Notes: generated by a model not told the origin, from the letters alone. DNA of 64,000 nucleotides from JAEZDP01 sp044508265 (GCA_044508265.1 JBIQIB010000001.1:1-64000), one strand, 5' to 3'; counted from the first letter of the stretch, positions 20,373-30,018 are shown. Made by a program: numbers and translations.

Positions 20373-22156
20373 CACACCTCCTTCGTCGCGTTGGTCACCG
20401 GGAACATGGGCAGGGGCTCGTCCGCCTGCAGCGCCTGGGCGAGCCGCGTCACGCCCACGACGACGACGGCTCCGGCAAGGGCCAGCAGCGCCGCGGCGGC
20501 CACACCGAGCGTGACGTTGCCGCCTTCCGCCAGGTGCGTCCTCGCCAGCAGCAGGAGGGCGCCGATGGTCGTGACCACCATGAACGCCGCAGGCACCAGC
20601 GCGAAGGCATACCGCCGCGCGCGCTGCACGAGCCAGACCGTGACGGTAATCAGCGCCAGCGCGCCGAGCAGCTGGTTGCCCGCGCCGAACACGGGCCACA
20701 TCTGGCGGATGGTGCCGCTCAGCGCGAAGCCCACCATGAGCGCCACGGCCAGGCCCGTGTTGACGACAGGCCGCTGCAGCCAGGCCGGTGCCTGACCGTC
20801 GAAGACGAACTGCCAGAACTCTTCGAGCAGGTAGCGGCACAGACGTACCGCGCTGTCGAGCGTCGTGACCACGAAGCCCTCGACCATCAGGATGCAGAGC
20901 ACCACGGCGACCGCGATCGGGACGAAGGAAAAGGCGCCGTTGACGAGGCGGCCGGCGCCGAGCGCAAAGCCGAGGATCGGGTTCGAGGGCGCGTTGTCCG
21001 GGTAGACCACCGCCAGGTACTCCGTGTGCGGCAGGGTCGCGGCCACGGCCGCGAGCACGAGCACCGCCAGGAAGCTCTCGACGATCATCGCGCCGTACCC
21101 GATGCTCCGGCAGTCGCGCTCGCGGGGGAGCTGCTTGGCGGTGGTGCCGCTGGCGACGAGGCTGTGGAAGCCGCTGATGGCGCCGCACGCGACGGTGATG
21201 AACAGCAGCGGCCAGATCGGTCCGCGCAGGGCGGCTTCGCCTGCCGCGATGGCCACGGCCGGCGCCTGCAGGCTCGTGCCGCCAACGCCGGCCACCACGA
21301 CCGCCGCGAAGAGCAGCAGCATCCCGCCGTACAGGATCTGGACGTTCGTGAAGTCGCGCGGCTGCAGCAGGAACCAGACGGGCACCGAGCACGCGGCGAA
21401 GACGTACCCCGTCATCACCCAGCGCCACACGTCCCCCGACATGGTGACCGGCATGACGAAGCCGATCGCCACGCTGACCACGCAGACCGTCGCCGCAACG
21501 ACATAGGCCGCGAGCGTCGAAAGCCTTCCGCGTCGAATGAGCAGGCCGAGCAGCGGCGCGAAGGCGGTGATGACGAACACCGACGTCGTGGCGATGCCTC
21601 CGATGCGCGCCTTGACGACGCCGTCCTCGACGACGGTCCCAAGCAGGCCCTCGTCCACCGCGACGCCCAGCGTCTCGAGCGGATACGTCGAGGTCAGCGC
21701 GACGACGGAGAGGTTGAGGAAGATCGCGTTGATGATCGAGAGCACGAAGATCAGCACGAGGAGGTTGAGGAGGTAGCCGGTCGGCCCGAGCACGCGGCGC
21801 GCCACGTCGGCAATCGACCGCCCGCCTTCGCGCAGGCTCGTGAACAGCACGCTCATGTCGTGCGCGGCGCCGAAGAAGATGCCGCCCAGCACGACCCACA
21901 ACCAGACCGGCTGCCAGCCGAACGCCAGCGCCAGCGTGGGCCCGACGATGGGCCCGGCGCCGGCGATCGTCGCGAAGTGGTGCCCGAAGACGACGTGCGT
22001 GGGGCTCTTGACGAAGTCGCGGCCGTCCGCGAAGCGCTCGCTCGGCGGCACGTGGCGATCGTCTTCCATGAAGACGCGGGCGATGTAGCGTGGGTAGAGC
22101 CGCATGGCTACCCCTAGCACGAGGGCGGCCGCGGTCACGGGCACGAGGATGTTCAC
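20372..22156 (-). CDS. cstA: Carbon starvation protein A, peptide/pyruvate transporter family
   Basis: A 594-residue polytopic membrane protein with about 15 hydrophobic segments. The N-terminal pattern RVFMEDDRHVPPSE...FVFGHHFATIAGAGPIVGP is diagnostic of CstA. Family members import peptides or pyruvate, and E. coli CstA is larger (about 700). It leads a two-gene unit with the thioredoxin gene and is divergent from the phosphodiesterase-like gene, with 63 bases between. Confidence 0.93.
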   Translation of the reverse strand: MNILVPVTAAALVLGVAMRLYPRYIARVFMEDDRHVPPSERFADGRDFVKSPTHVVFGHHFATIAGAGPIVGPTLALAFGWQPVWLWVVLGGIFFGAAHDMSVLFTSLREGGRSIADVARRVLGPTGYLLNLLVLIFVLSIINAIFLNLSVVALTSTYPLETLGVAVDEGLLGTVVEDGVVKARIGGIATTSVFVITAFAPLLGLLIRRGRLSTLAAYVVAATVCVVSVAIGFVMPVTMSGDVWRWVMTGYVFAACSVPVWFLLQPRDFTNVQILYGGMLLLFAAVVVAGVGGTSLQAPAVAIAAGEAALRGPIWPLLFITVACGAISGFHSLVASGTTAKQLPRERDCRSIGYGAMIVESFLAVLVLAAVAATLPHTEYLAVVYPDNAPSNPILGFALGAGRLVNGAFSFVPIAVAVVLCILMVEGFVVTTLDSAVRLCRYLLEEFWQFVFDGQAPAWLQRPVVNTGLAVALMVGFALSGTIRQMWPVFGAGNQLLGALALITVTVWLVQRARRYAFALVPAAFMVVTTIGALLLLARTHLAEGGNVTLGVAAAALLALAGAVVVVGVTRLAQALQADEPLPMFPVTNATKEV

Positions 22157-22219
22157 GCGAGGCTCCGATGCGTTGCGGGCACGATGCCGCTATCCTACCC
22201 GTACAATCGGGATCGAGAC

Positions 22220-23761
22220 ATGCCACAAGTGCTGCTGGTCGTCATCGACGCCCTCACGGCGCGCGTCGTCGGGCCCGCGATGGCCGACGGCCGGCTGCCG
22301 ACGCTCCAGGCGCTCGCCGAGCGCGGCCAGGCACGGTTCGATTGTCGCTCCATTTTCCCGTCGATCACGCCCGCGGCCACGTCATCGATCATCACGGGCC
22401 GCTACCCCTGCGAACACGGCATCGCGGGAGCCTCCTGGCTCGACGAGTCGACCGGCGAGGTCGCCTACTACGGCGACGACTTCTGGACCATCCTCCGGGA
22501 AGGCACCGGGCACTTCTTCCAGGACTTCCTGCTGCACCTCAACGGCGAGCGGCTGACGGCGCCGACGCTGTTCGAGATGGTCGAGCGCACCGGCCGCAGC
22601 GCTGCGTGCCTCAACTACCTCGTGTACCGCGGCGACACCACGCACCGGATCCACGTGCCGCTGCCGCTCGCGCTGCTGCCCGGCGTGCCGTTCACCGAGA
22701 CGGTCGCCGGCCCGTCCACGTTGTGTCTCGGCGACTTCGTGGGCACCGGGCCCGGGCGCGACGACCTGCACTCGGTCGGCGGCATGTTCCACCGGTTCGG
22801 ACTCGACGATCCTGGCACGGCCGGCTATCTGCAGAAGCTGGCCGCGGGCGGGCCGCTGCCGGACGTGACGGTGGCCTACTTCGCCGAGAACGACTATCGC
22901 AGCCACAAGGTCGGTCCCCAGGCGGCGCTGCCCGTCGTCGAGCGCGTGGACGCCTATCTCCGTGACTTCTTCGACGCGCGCGGCGGGATGGACGTCGTGC
23001 TGCGCGACCTGCGCGTCGCGATCACGGGCGATCACTCGCACACGGAGATCGACGCTGACGCCGCACACGCGACGCTCGACCTCACCGGCGTCCTCGCCTC
23101 GTGGGCGCTCGGCAACCCGGGGGCCGGCTGGCGCGACGATGAACAGATCATGATCTGCCCGAACATGCGCGCCGCGCAGATCTACATGCGTCACGGTCCT
23201 GGCGAGGTGGAGCGCGTCATCGCGGACCTGCTGTCAGAGCCCAGGGTGGACCAGGTGCTGTGGCGCAGCGACGACGGCGAGGGCGGGACGACGCGATTCC
23301 ACGTGGCCACCGCCGACAGGGGCCGGCTGTCGTTTGCCGCGGCCGGCAGCCGCGACGGCACGCCTGACGAATACGGCGGTCTGTGGTCCTGGACCGGCGA
23401 CCTGCGCGCCCTGGACGCGCACGTCGGCGCCGACGGACGGCTGACGAGCGAGCGCTATCCCAACCCCTTCGAGCGTATTGCCGGCGGCCTTCGCCACCCC
23501 CATGCCGGCCATGTGTGGGTGACGGCCATTCCGGGCGTCGAGCTGGAGGCGCCGGGCGGCGGCGTCCACGTGGGCGGCGCCTCGCACGGCGCGCTCCACG
23601 CGGACGACTCGATCGTTCCGCTGATCGTGGCGGGAGGCGGGGCGGTGCCGGACTGGCCGGCGCCGCCCCGGACGGTGGACGTGGCCGCTGTGTGCCTCGG
23701 TGCGCTCGGCATCGAGCCGTGGCGCGCCGCCGGCGAGAGTCACGCCGCGGCCTGGCGGTGA
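22220..23761 (+). CDS. Alkaline phosphatase / nucleotide pyrophosphatase family hydrolase
   Basis: A 513-residue metal-dependent hydrolase of the type I phosphodiesterase/nucleotide pyrophosphatase fold. VVIDAL near the N-terminus carries the first metal Asp. FPSITPAATSSIITG (about 40-55) carries the likely nucleophile Thr or Ser. GDHSHTEID near residue 275 has the conserved Asp-His pair. There is no signal peptide, so it may be cytoplasmic. ATG 22220 was chosen because the protein then begins at the first strand; TACAAT lies 13 bases upstream and could be a -10 box. ATG 22184 is an alternative. Substrate unknown. Confidence 0.82.
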   Translation: MPQVLLVVIDALTARVVGPAMADGRLPTLQALAERGQARFDCRSIFPSITPAATSSIITGRYPCEHGIAGASWLDESTGEVAYYGDDFWTILREGTGHFFQDFLLHLNGERLTAPTLFEMVERTGRSAACLNYLVYRGDTTHRIHVPLPLALLPGVPFTETVAGPSTLCLGDFVGTGPGRDDLHSVGGMFHRFGLDDPGTAGYLQKLAAGGPLPDVTVAYFAENDYRSHKVGPQAALPVVERVDAYLRDFFDARGGMDVVLRDLRVAITGDHSHTEIDADAAHATLDLTGVLASWALGNPGAGWRDDEQIMICPNMRAAQIYMRHGPGEVERVIADLLSEPRVDQVLWRSDDGEGGTTRFHVATADRGRLSFAAAGSRDGTPDEYGGLWSWTGDLRALDAHVGADGRLTSERYPNPFERIAGGLRHPHAGHVWVTAIPGVELEAPGGGVHVGGASHGALHADDSIVPLIVAGGGAVPDWPAPPRTVDVAAVCLGALGIEPWRAAGESHAAAWR

Positions 23762-23764
23762 GGA

Positions 23765-24721
23765 TCAGGCCGTCGCGGCCGAGAGCCTCGCGCGTGTGGC
23801 CTCGAGCTGTTCGCGCAGTTCGCGAATCGCTTCGAGCTCCCGGCCGGGCCGGCCATGCTCGATCCCGCAGTACCCGCGGTAGCCGGCGTCCACGACGATC
23901 CGCATCATCTTGTCGAGGTCGATGGGGCTGCTCTTGCCGTGCGCGTCCCAGACCGTCGGCTTCACGCTGACGCCCCTGGCGAGCGGCATCATCTCGCGGA
24001 CGCCCTGGTACGAGTCGTAGCTCTCGATCGGGGCGTTCGGGTTGTTGCGGTCGGCGCGGCTGATGCGGAAGTTGCCGAAGTCGGGCAGGGTGCCCGCGCG
24101 CTTGTGATCCGCCATGCGGATGGTGCGCATCAGCCAGGCCGCGTTGCTGCTCAGCCCGCCGTGGTTCTCGATGATGACGTCGATGTCGTGGCCATCGGCG
24201 AACCGGCACAGCCTGTTCATGCCGTCGGCGACGTAGCGGGCCTGCTCGTCCGGCGTGCCCTCGCTGTAGGCGTTCACGCGGATGGCGTGGCAGCCGAGCG
24301 CCCTGGCCGCCTCGACCCACTTGTAGTGGTTCTCGACGGCGGTCGAGCGCTGCGCGGTATCCGGGTCGCCGAGCCGTCCCTCGTTGTCGCACATGATGAG
24401 CACCTGCGTCACGCCTTCGTTCTGCGCGCGCGTGTTCATCTCGCGGAGGTAGGCCTTGTCGGTCGCCTTGTCCATGAAGAACTGGTTGACGTATTCGATG
24501 GCGTCGATGCCCGTGCTCTTCGCGATCGTCGCGAAGTCGAGATGCTGCATCGTGCCCTTGCGGAGCGGGCCGTTGATCGACCACTGCGCGAGCGAGATCT
24601 TGTAGAGCGGCTCCGCCTGCGCGGCGTGAGGCAGCGCGCGGCCGAGCCACGCGGCGCCGGCACCGACGGCGACGGCACCGGTGGTCCTGAGAAACGTCCG
24701 ACGGGAGGAAGGGGTCTGCAT
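23765..24721 (-). CDS. Tat-exported sugar phosphate isomerase/epimerase-like TIM-barrel protein
   Basis: A 318-residue protein with a twin-arginine signal (SRRTFLRTTG) and an AP-endonuclease-2-type TIM barrel (sugar isomerase/epimerase superfamily). Conserved acidic and His residues occur in EYVNQFF, IIENHGG and YCGIEHG. Substrate unknown; relatives act on ketoses, inosose or 3-keto sugars. Start 24721 gives a normal Tat signal. An upstream ATG at 24754 overlaps the stop of the preceding gene (ATGA) and is a real alternative. It pairs with a second Tat TIM-barrel gene. Confidence 0.82.
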   Translation of the reverse strand: MQTPSSRRTFLRTTGAVAVGAGAAWLGRALPHAAQAEPLYKISLAQWSINGPLRKGTMQHLDFATIAKSTGIDAIEYVNQFFMDKATDKAYLREMNTRAQNEGVTQVLIMCDNEGRLGDPDTAQRSTAVENHYKWVEAARALGCHAIRVNAYSEGTPDEQARYVADGMNRLCRFADGHDIDVIIENHGGLSSNAAWLMRTIRMADHKRAGTLPDFGNFRISRADRNNPNAPIESYDSYQGVREMMPLARGVSVKPTVWDAHGKSSPIDLDKMMRIVVDAGYRGYCGIEHGRPGRELEAIRELREQLEATRARLSAATA

Positions 24722-24750
24722 GGAAGTGAGGCCTCGCACGTGATGCCGGG

Positions 24751-25725
24751 TCATGCCGGCGGGATCCGGAACGTCTCGCGGACGTAGGCGATGTTGGCCC
24801 GGGTGTCCGCGATGAGGTCCTTGTTGGGCGAGCCGGTCTCGAGCACGTACCAGCCGCGGTAACCGATGTCGTAGTACTCCTGCGCCAGCCGCGGCCAGTC
24901 GAGGACGTCCTGCTCGCGCATCAGCTTCTGGCCGTTCTTCACGTGGATCTGGTGGATGCGGCCCTTGAGCTTCGCCGGCTCGCCATACGGGTCGTGCAGG
25001 CGCGACTTGATGTTGCGCGCGTCGTAGTACACCTGGACGAAGTCGGAGCCGATCGCGTCGAGCAGCCGCAGGTTGTCCTCGGCCGAGATCCAGTCCTCGA
25101 GCGCCACGACCACGCCGGCCTGCTCGGCGTGCCGCGCCACCTCGCGCATCATCGCGACGAAGGTGTCGACCTCCTGCGGGTTGGCCATGTCGATGTGGCT
25201 GTTCCCGAGGATCGGCAGCAGGATGTTCGTGGTGCCGAGGGCGCTGGCCACTTCGACCGCCTCCACCAGCAGGATGCCGGCAGCGGGGTTGGTGTGCAGC
25301 GGCAGGCGGAACTTGCCCGGCGACCCGATGGCGAGCGAGCAGATCTGGATGCCTTCGTCGAGCGCCGCCTGCTTGAACGCGGCCTGCACCTTGCGATCGC
25401 GCAGGTGCAGGCTGCCGTCCTCGGGGAACTGCAGGCTCACCTGGATGCCGTCGAGGCCAATCTGACGCGCAAGGGCGACCTTGGTGATGTCGCCGCGCTG
25501 CCCGAGGTTCCAGTCGGTCATGCCGATGCGCAACGGGATCGCAGCAGGCTGGCTGCCGGTCTGCGTCGGTGCGGCGGCAGGCGGGGGCTGTGGCGACGGC
25601 TCACGGGTCGAGGCGACGACAGGCGCGGCGGCCAGCGCGGCGGCGGCGCCCGTCACGAAGGCACGGCGGCTGACACTGGTGCCCGGAGGAGAAGCGGACG
25701 GTTGACGATCGGGGAGGAGTGGCAT
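24751..25725 (-). CDS. Tat-exported sugar phosphate isomerase/epimerase-like TIM-barrel protein
   Basis: A 324-residue protein with a Tat signal (SRRAFVTGAAAAL), a Pro/Ala-rich linker to about residue 60 and an AP-endonuclease-2-type TIM barrel: GLDGIQVSLQFPEDG, VVALEDWISAEDN and IHQIHVKNGQ carry likely metal ligands. It is not a close copy of the downstream TIM-barrel protein. ATG 25725 follows TATAAG by only 6 bases, so the message may have no leader. It is divergent from the PAS histidine kinase. Confidence 0.82.
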   Translation of the reverse strand: MPLLPDRQPSASPPGTSVSRRAFVTGAAAALAAAPVVASTREPSPQPPPAAAPTQTGSQPAAIPLRIGMTDWNLGQRGDITKVALARQIGLDGIQVSLQFPEDGSLHLRDRKVQAAFKQAALDEGIQICSLAIGSPGKFRLPLHTNPAAGILLVEAVEVASALGTTNILLPILGNSHIDMANPQEVDTFVAMMREVARHAEQAGVVVALEDWISAEDNLRLLDAIGSDFVQVYYDARNIKSRLHDPYGEPAKLKGRIHQIHVKNGQKLMREQDVLDWPRLAQEYYDIGYRGWYVLETGSPNKDLIADTRANIAYVRETFRIPPA

Positions 25726-25731
25726 GGCGCA

Positions 25732-25737
25732 CTTATA
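25732..25737 (-). promoter_or_regulatory. Possible -10 box of a leaderless transcript
   Basis: TATAAG on the minus strand lies 6 bases before the ATG at 25725, which would put the transcription start at or next to the start codon. No good -35 was found and no Shine-Dalgarno is present. Confidence 0.3.
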
Positions 25738-25821
25738 CTCCACGCCGTTCGCGCCCGCCACCCCGGGACCGCGCCGCGCCGGCAGTTGCGGCTCGCCCGC
25801 CGCACCGGTAGCATCCCACCC

Positions 25822-27246
25822 GTGGCGGCCGTCTTCCCCGGACTGCGCACCCCGCGCCCCGCTCTCGTCCACGCCATCGCCGTGCTCGGAGGCGTCGGCA
25901 TCTTCGCCGTCGACGCGCTGTTTCCGACGGGCAGCGCCGTCGGCATGCTGTACGTCGCGGTGATCCTGCTCGGCTTGTGGACACCGTGGGCGCCGTTCCC
26001 GTGGGTGGCGGCAGGCGCCGCCTCGCTCCTCGCCGTCGCGGACGTGCTGCTCGACGCGTCACCCGCCGTGCCGCTCGTGGGCATCGGCAACCGTGTGCTG
26101 ATGGTGATGGTCTTCGGCCTCACTGCGCTGCTGGTGGAGCGATCGGCGCGCTTCCAGCGCGAGGGCCTGGCCCACTTGACCGCCCTTGCCGACTTCAAGC
26201 GCGCGCTCGATGCCGCGGCGATCGTCGCCACGACCGACGTCCGGGGGCGCATCACCTACGTCAATGACACGTTCTGCCGGATCTCCGGCTACTCGCGGGA
26301 CGAGCTGCTCGGGCAGGACCACCGCATCATCAACTCCGGCCACCATCCGTCGACGTTCATCAGGAACCTGTGGCAGACGATCGCACGCGGCGAGGTCTGG
26401 CACGGCGAGATCCGCAACCGCGCGAAGCAGGGTCACTACTACTGGGTCGACACGACGATCGTCCCGTTCCTCGACGTGCGCGGCAAGCCGTACCAGTACA
26501 TCGCGATCCGCTCCGACATCACCGCACGCAAGGCTGCGGAGGAGCAGCTCGCGCGGCAGGCCGCGCTGGCACGCGTGGGACACATGGCTGCCGTCCTCGC
26601 GCACGAGATACGCAACCCGCTCGCCGGCATCAAGGGCGCCATCGAGGTCATCGCCTCGCGGCGCGCCGCCGACGATCCCGAGCGCCCCATCATGCGCGAC
26701 ATCGTCAGCCGCATCGAGTCGCTCGGCGAACTGCTGAACGACGTCATGGTGTTTGCGCGGCCGCGTCCGCCGGCCTTCGCGACGGTGCCCCTGCGCGGGC
26801 TCGTGCTCGACGCGATGACGCTGCTGCGGCGCGATCCGATCACGGCAAATGTGACGCTGGAGGTCTGCGCCGACGAGGAGGTGGCCGCCGCCGTCGACGC
26901 CGACCTGATCCGCGCCACGCTGGTCAACCTGCTGCTGAACGCGGCGCAGGCGATGCAGGGGAAGGGCCGCGTCGACGTCACCATCACCAGGCGCGACGCG
27001 ACGGCGGTGATCGACCTGCGCGATACGGGGCCGGGAATCCCGGTGGAACTGCGCGAGCAGATCTTCGAGCCGTTCTTCACGACGAAGGCGCGCGGCGGAG
27101 GGCTCGGGCTGTCGGTCGCTCAGCGCACGGCGGAACTGCACCGCGGCTCGCTCACGCTGAGGTGCCCGCCGGAAGGGGGCACCGTGATGACGCTGACGCT
27201 GCCGCTCAGGCAGCCGGGCGTGGAGCCGCCCGTCAGCGCCGCGTAG
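25822..27246 (+). CDS. PAS-domain membrane histidine kinase
   Basis: A 474-residue protein with about three N-terminal transmembrane segments (12-100), a PAS/PAC sensor domain (about 125-250, with DTFCRISGYSRDELLGQDHRI), HisKA with H-box AHEIRNPLAG (His261), and a HATPase domain with DTGPGIP and GGGLGLS. The NtrB-like H-box suggests an NtrC-type partner, but none is adjacent; the nearest are at 31564 and 33238. The start is a GTG at 25822; no ATG precedes the first membrane helix. The 3' end overlaps the convergent SRPBCC gene by 14 bases. Confidence 0.9.
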   Translation: MAAVFPGLRTPRPALVHAIAVLGGVGIFAVDALFPTGSAVGMLYVAVILLGLWTPWAPFPWVAAGAASLLAVADVLLDASPAVPLVGIGNRVLMVMVFGLTALLVERSARFQREGLAHLTALADFKRALDAAAIVATTDVRGRITYVNDTFCRISGYSRDELLGQDHRIINSGHHPSTFIRNLWQTIARGEVWHGEIRNRAKQGHYYWVDTTIVPFLDVRGKPYQYIAIRSDITARKAAEEQLARQAALARVGHMAAVLAHEIRNPLAGIKGAIEVIASRRAADDPERPIMRDIVSRIESLGELLNDVMVFARPRPPAFATVPLRGLVLDAMTLLRRDPITANVTLEVCADEEVAAAVDADLIRATLVNLLLNAAQAMQGKGRVDVTITRRDATAVIDLRDTGPGIPVELREQIFEPFFTTKARGGGLGLSVAQRTAELHRGSLTLRCPPEGGTVMTLTLPLRQPGVEPPVSAA

Positions 27247-27832
27247 CGCGCACCGCCATCTCGGCGCGCAGGCTGTCGATCATCGAGCCCGCGTCACGCG
27301 ACAGCACCCGCCGGACGAGGAACGGCGGCACGCTGAACGACGGATCGGCCACCAGCCGGTACAGGACCATCGTGCCGGCCGCGCACGGCGTCAGCCGCCA
27401 CTGGCCCTCGTAGCGCCTGAAGCTTTTTCCGAGCCGGTCGCGGAAGTCGAGGCCGTCGGGCGATTCCTCGACCACGAGCTGCAGGTGCACGCGCTTGGAG
27501 AACAGCAGCGCGTGCGAGACGGCTTCCTGTTCGACGACGCGCGTCCGCCCGTTCCGCTCGACGACGACGCTCCGCTCGATGTCTGGGACGAACCGCGGAA
27601 TCCCCTCGAAGTCGCTGAGCACCTCGAGGACGACCTCTGGCGCCTGCGGCACGACGAACTGCGCGGTGACGGTATACGCGTCGCCATCACGGTCGATGGC
27701 GACGTCCGGAGGCTCTCCTGTCGCGGCCGCCGCGATGGCCGCCGGCACGGTCAGGAGCAGGACGAGTGCCAGGCACAGGCGGTGAGCGCCGGGGCGCTCA
27801 CCGTTGCGCGGGACGAGGTGTGGGCGCAGCAC
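27233..27832 (-). CDS. Exported SRPBCC-fold protein
   Basis: A 199-residue protein with a signal peptide (hydrophobic 18-36) and a START/polyketide-cyclase-like domain of about 150 residues (APEVVLEVLSDFEGIPRFVPD is the usual first helix-strand pattern). The fold binds hydrophobic ligands; the ligand is unknown. It lies 12 bases after the beta-barrel gene and may be the third gene of a YceI-barrel-SRPBCC operon in the envelope. Confidence 0.78.
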   Translation of the reverse strand: MLRPHLVPRNGERPGAHRLCLALVLLLTVPAAIAAAATGEPPDVAIDRDGDAYTVTAQFVVPQAPEVVLEVLSDFEGIPRFVPDIERSVVVERNGRTRVVEQEAVSHALLFSKRVHLQLVVEESPDGLDFRDRLGKSFRRYEGQWRLTPCAAGTMVLYRLVADPSFSVPPFLVRRVLSRDAGSMIDSLRAEMAVRATRR

Positions 27833-27844
27833 GTCCCCTCCCGG

Positions 27845-29302
27845 TCAGAAGGCGACGACGCCCTCGAGCATCATCCCGTTGAACTTGCCGCCGTGGCGGA
27901 TGTCGGTCACGGGGAAGTCGAAGTACTTCTGCGTGACGTACTCGGCCTTGACGAGCAGGCCCGGCATCACGAACCAGCCCGCGCCGAGCTGCACGCGGTT
28001 GATCCGGACGTCGTCGCTCGTCCCGGGCAGCCGGCCCTCGACGACGTTGTAGCGCGCGCCGACGAACATCGTCTCGTCGGGCATGAAGCGATAGACGACG
28101 TCACCCGCGTACTGATGCCACGTGCGGTCGCTGGCCTCGGTCGCGCTGCGGCCGGAGGCACGCTCGATGGTGCCGAAGAACTCGACGCCGCCCTTCTTCA
28201 CGAACGGGTTCACCATGAAGGCCGTCACGGAGTTGCGCAGCCCGGGATTCACGAGGCCCGAGGTGAACTGCGCCGACTCGGTGGCCGCGGTGTTCTCGAG
28301 CACGTAGTAGTAGCGCGAGCCCGCCCTGTCGCCGCTGTAGAGCGTGTTGTTCAGCGACTTGTCCGCGGTGTACATCGAGCCCGTGAGGCGCACGCGCAGG
28401 TCGTCGGACAGCTGCCGGTCGAAGCCGAGCTTGCCGATGTAGGTCAGGCCGCGCTGGTCGGGTGACAGCACCGTGCCGCGGATCTCGCCGCCGGTGACCG
28501 AGCCCATCGCCAGGAACCCGTTGCGGCGCACGTACAGCTCGGCGCCGATCTCGGTCGTGAAGGCCTCCATGATGTAGTTGCCGATGAACGGGTTGTAGAG
28601 CGCGTTGCCGTTGTCGGTGCGCCGGAAGTGCGCGTCGCCGTAGTTGATCTCGAAGTGCCCGACCTTCAGCGTCACGTACTGCATCAGCGTGTTCAGCGGC
28701 TTGATGTCCACTGGCGACGCGTCGACCAGCAGGAAGCCGTCCTTCACCCACGTCTCGTTGTGGTGGCGCGACGAGAGGTAGGTGCTGAGCTGCACCCGGA
28801 CGCCCCTGGCAAGCTGTGCGTGCAGGTACAGGTTCGCGTTCGCGGTGTTGAACCCGGTGCCGATGTCGGCCAGCTTGTTGACGTCGACGCCGTCCACCAC
28901 GCGTGGGGCCGCCGAGTTGCTGTGCGACAGCGCCTGCAGCTGCGAGGTGAAGGCCGCGCCGAAGTCGAGATGGAACCCCTTGAAGTCCACGCCCGGCGCT
29001 TTCGGCGTCTCGAAGACGTTGATGCCGCGGCGGTCCTGCGGCCGGAAGTGCTGCATGGTGATCGTCCGGCCGTTCTCGATGCTGGCGGCGAACGGCGGCT
29101 GTCCGGCCCCGTCACCGCCGGCTTCCGCCGGCTCCGCCTTCGGCTCCCCGGCAGCCTCCGGCAGTTCGGGCAGGGCGGGGATCGCAGGAGGGTCTGACGG
29201 CGCGGGCGGGTTCGACGGCGTGCCCGACGCCTGCTGCGCCAGCGCCGGCGCGCCGGCAATCAGCACCGCGACGAATGCGTGGGTGATGGCTCTGATGATC
29301 AT
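27845..29302 (-). CDS. Outer-membrane beta-barrel (porin-like) protein
   Basis: A 485-residue protein with a Sec signal peptide (to about residue 22), a Pro/Ala/Glu-rich low-complexity stretch (25-70), and then a series of amphipathic beta strands ending in a C-terminal Phe (EGVVAF), the classic outer-membrane insertion signal. Strands such as YVTLKVGHFEINYGD and FNGMMLEGVVAF support a porin-like barrel. Substrate unknown. Its start is 51 bases from the YceI stop and its stop is 12 bases from the SRPBCC start, so the three are probably one operon. Confidence 0.8.
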   Translation of the reverse strand: MIIRAITHAFVAVLIAGAPALAQQASGTPSNPPAPSDPPAIPALPELPEAAGEPKAEPAEAGGDGAGQPPFAASIENGRTITMQHFRPQDRRGINVFETPKAPGVDFKGFHLDFGAAFTSQLQALSHSNSAAPRVVDGVDVNKLADIGTGFNTANANLYLHAQLARGVRVQLSTYLSSRHHNETWVKDGFLLVDASPVDIKPLNTLMQYVTLKVGHFEINYGDAHFRRTDNGNALYNPFIGNYIMEAFTTEIGAELYVRRNGFLAMGSVTGGEIRGTVLSPDQRGLTYIGKLGFDRQLSDDLRVRLTGSMYTADKSLNNTLYSGDRAGSRYYYVLENTAATESAQFTSGLVNPGLRNSVTAFMVNPFVKKGGVEFFGTIERASGRSATEASDRTWHQYAGDVVYRFMPDETMFVGARYNVVEGRLPGTSDDVRINRVQLGAGWFVMPGLLVKAEYVTQKYFDFPVTDIRHGGKFNGMMLEGVVAF

Positions 29303-29353
29303 GGTCGTGTCCTCGAGGGAGCGAACGGGATGAAGACGGTCGGCGCGGCTCGA

Positions 29354-29962
29354 TCAGGTGAGCGGCGACGCGAGCACGGTCTGGAACGAGACGGTGACCT
29401 TCGGGCTGCTGCGCACCGTGCCGAGCAGGGCCTTCGGCGGGTCGATGCCGAAGTCGGTCATGAGGAGTTCGGTGGTGCCCTTGACGACGAGCGAGTCGCC
29501 CGAACGCCCGAGCATCAGGGAGAGCTCCACGTCACGCTCGACGCCGGAGACCTTCAGCGCGCCGAGCGCCGTGAACGCGCCTGGCGTGGACGTCGCCGTG
29601 AGGGCCTTCAGGCGGAACGTGATGTCGGGGTGCCGCTGCACGTTCAGCGCCTTGTGCATGTTCTTGTCGAGCCCGCTCCGGGGCGAGGTGAGGCTGGCCG
29701 CCGGAATGGTCACGTCGAACGCCTGGAGCGCGCCGGGCTTGACGACGGCGTCCCAGAACGACCCGCCGCCGATGCCGGACGCCACCTGCGCGCGCGTGAC
29801 GCGGACGTCGGTCGTCGACGCCGTCCAGTCGTGCACGTTCGACGTGCCGTCGATGGTGACCGTCGCCTTCGAGAAGGTCAGCGGCGTGTCCTGCGCGATG
29901 GCGGCGCCCGTGAGCAGGCAGGCTGCGGAGAGGGTGGTGGCCGTGAGGATGCGGAGCGTCAT
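29354..29962 (-). CDS. YceI-family periplasmic protein
   Basis: A 202-residue protein with a Sec signal peptide (cleavage near AIA-QDT, residue 23) and a YceI lipocalin-like domain (ATVTIDGTSNVHDWTAST and the closing PKVTVSFQT strand). YceI proteins bind isoprenoid-type lipids in the periplasm and respond to pH or osmotic stress. The ATG at 29962 has AGGAAGAG upstream. A sigma-54-like promoter (30019-30034) and a leader hairpin (29983-30005) precede it. Confidence 0.9.
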   Translation of the reverse strand: MTLRILTATTLSAACLLTGAAIAQDTPLTFSKATVTIDGTSNVHDWTASTTDVRVTRAQVASGIGGGSFWDAVVKPGALQAFDVTIPAASLTSPRSGLDKNMHKALNVQRHPDITFRLKALTATSTPGAFTALGALKVSGVERDVELSLMLGRSGDSLVVKGTTELLMTDFGIDPPKALLGTVRSSPKVTVSFQTVLASPLT

Positions 29963-29982
29963 GATGTCTCTTCCTGGATGGT

Positions 29983-30005
29983 GCAGTGACCGCTTCGGTC
30001 ACTGC
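29983..30005 (-). promoter_or_regulatory. Hairpin in the YceI leader
   Basis: GCAGTGACCG and CGGTCACTGC form a perfect 10-bp stem with a 3-base loop. It lies between the predicted transcription start (near 30008) and the Shine-Dalgarno, so it would cap the 5' end of the message. It may stabilise the RNA or be a protein-binding operator. Confidence 0.5.
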
Positions 30006-30018
30006 CGTCTGGTGCGAG

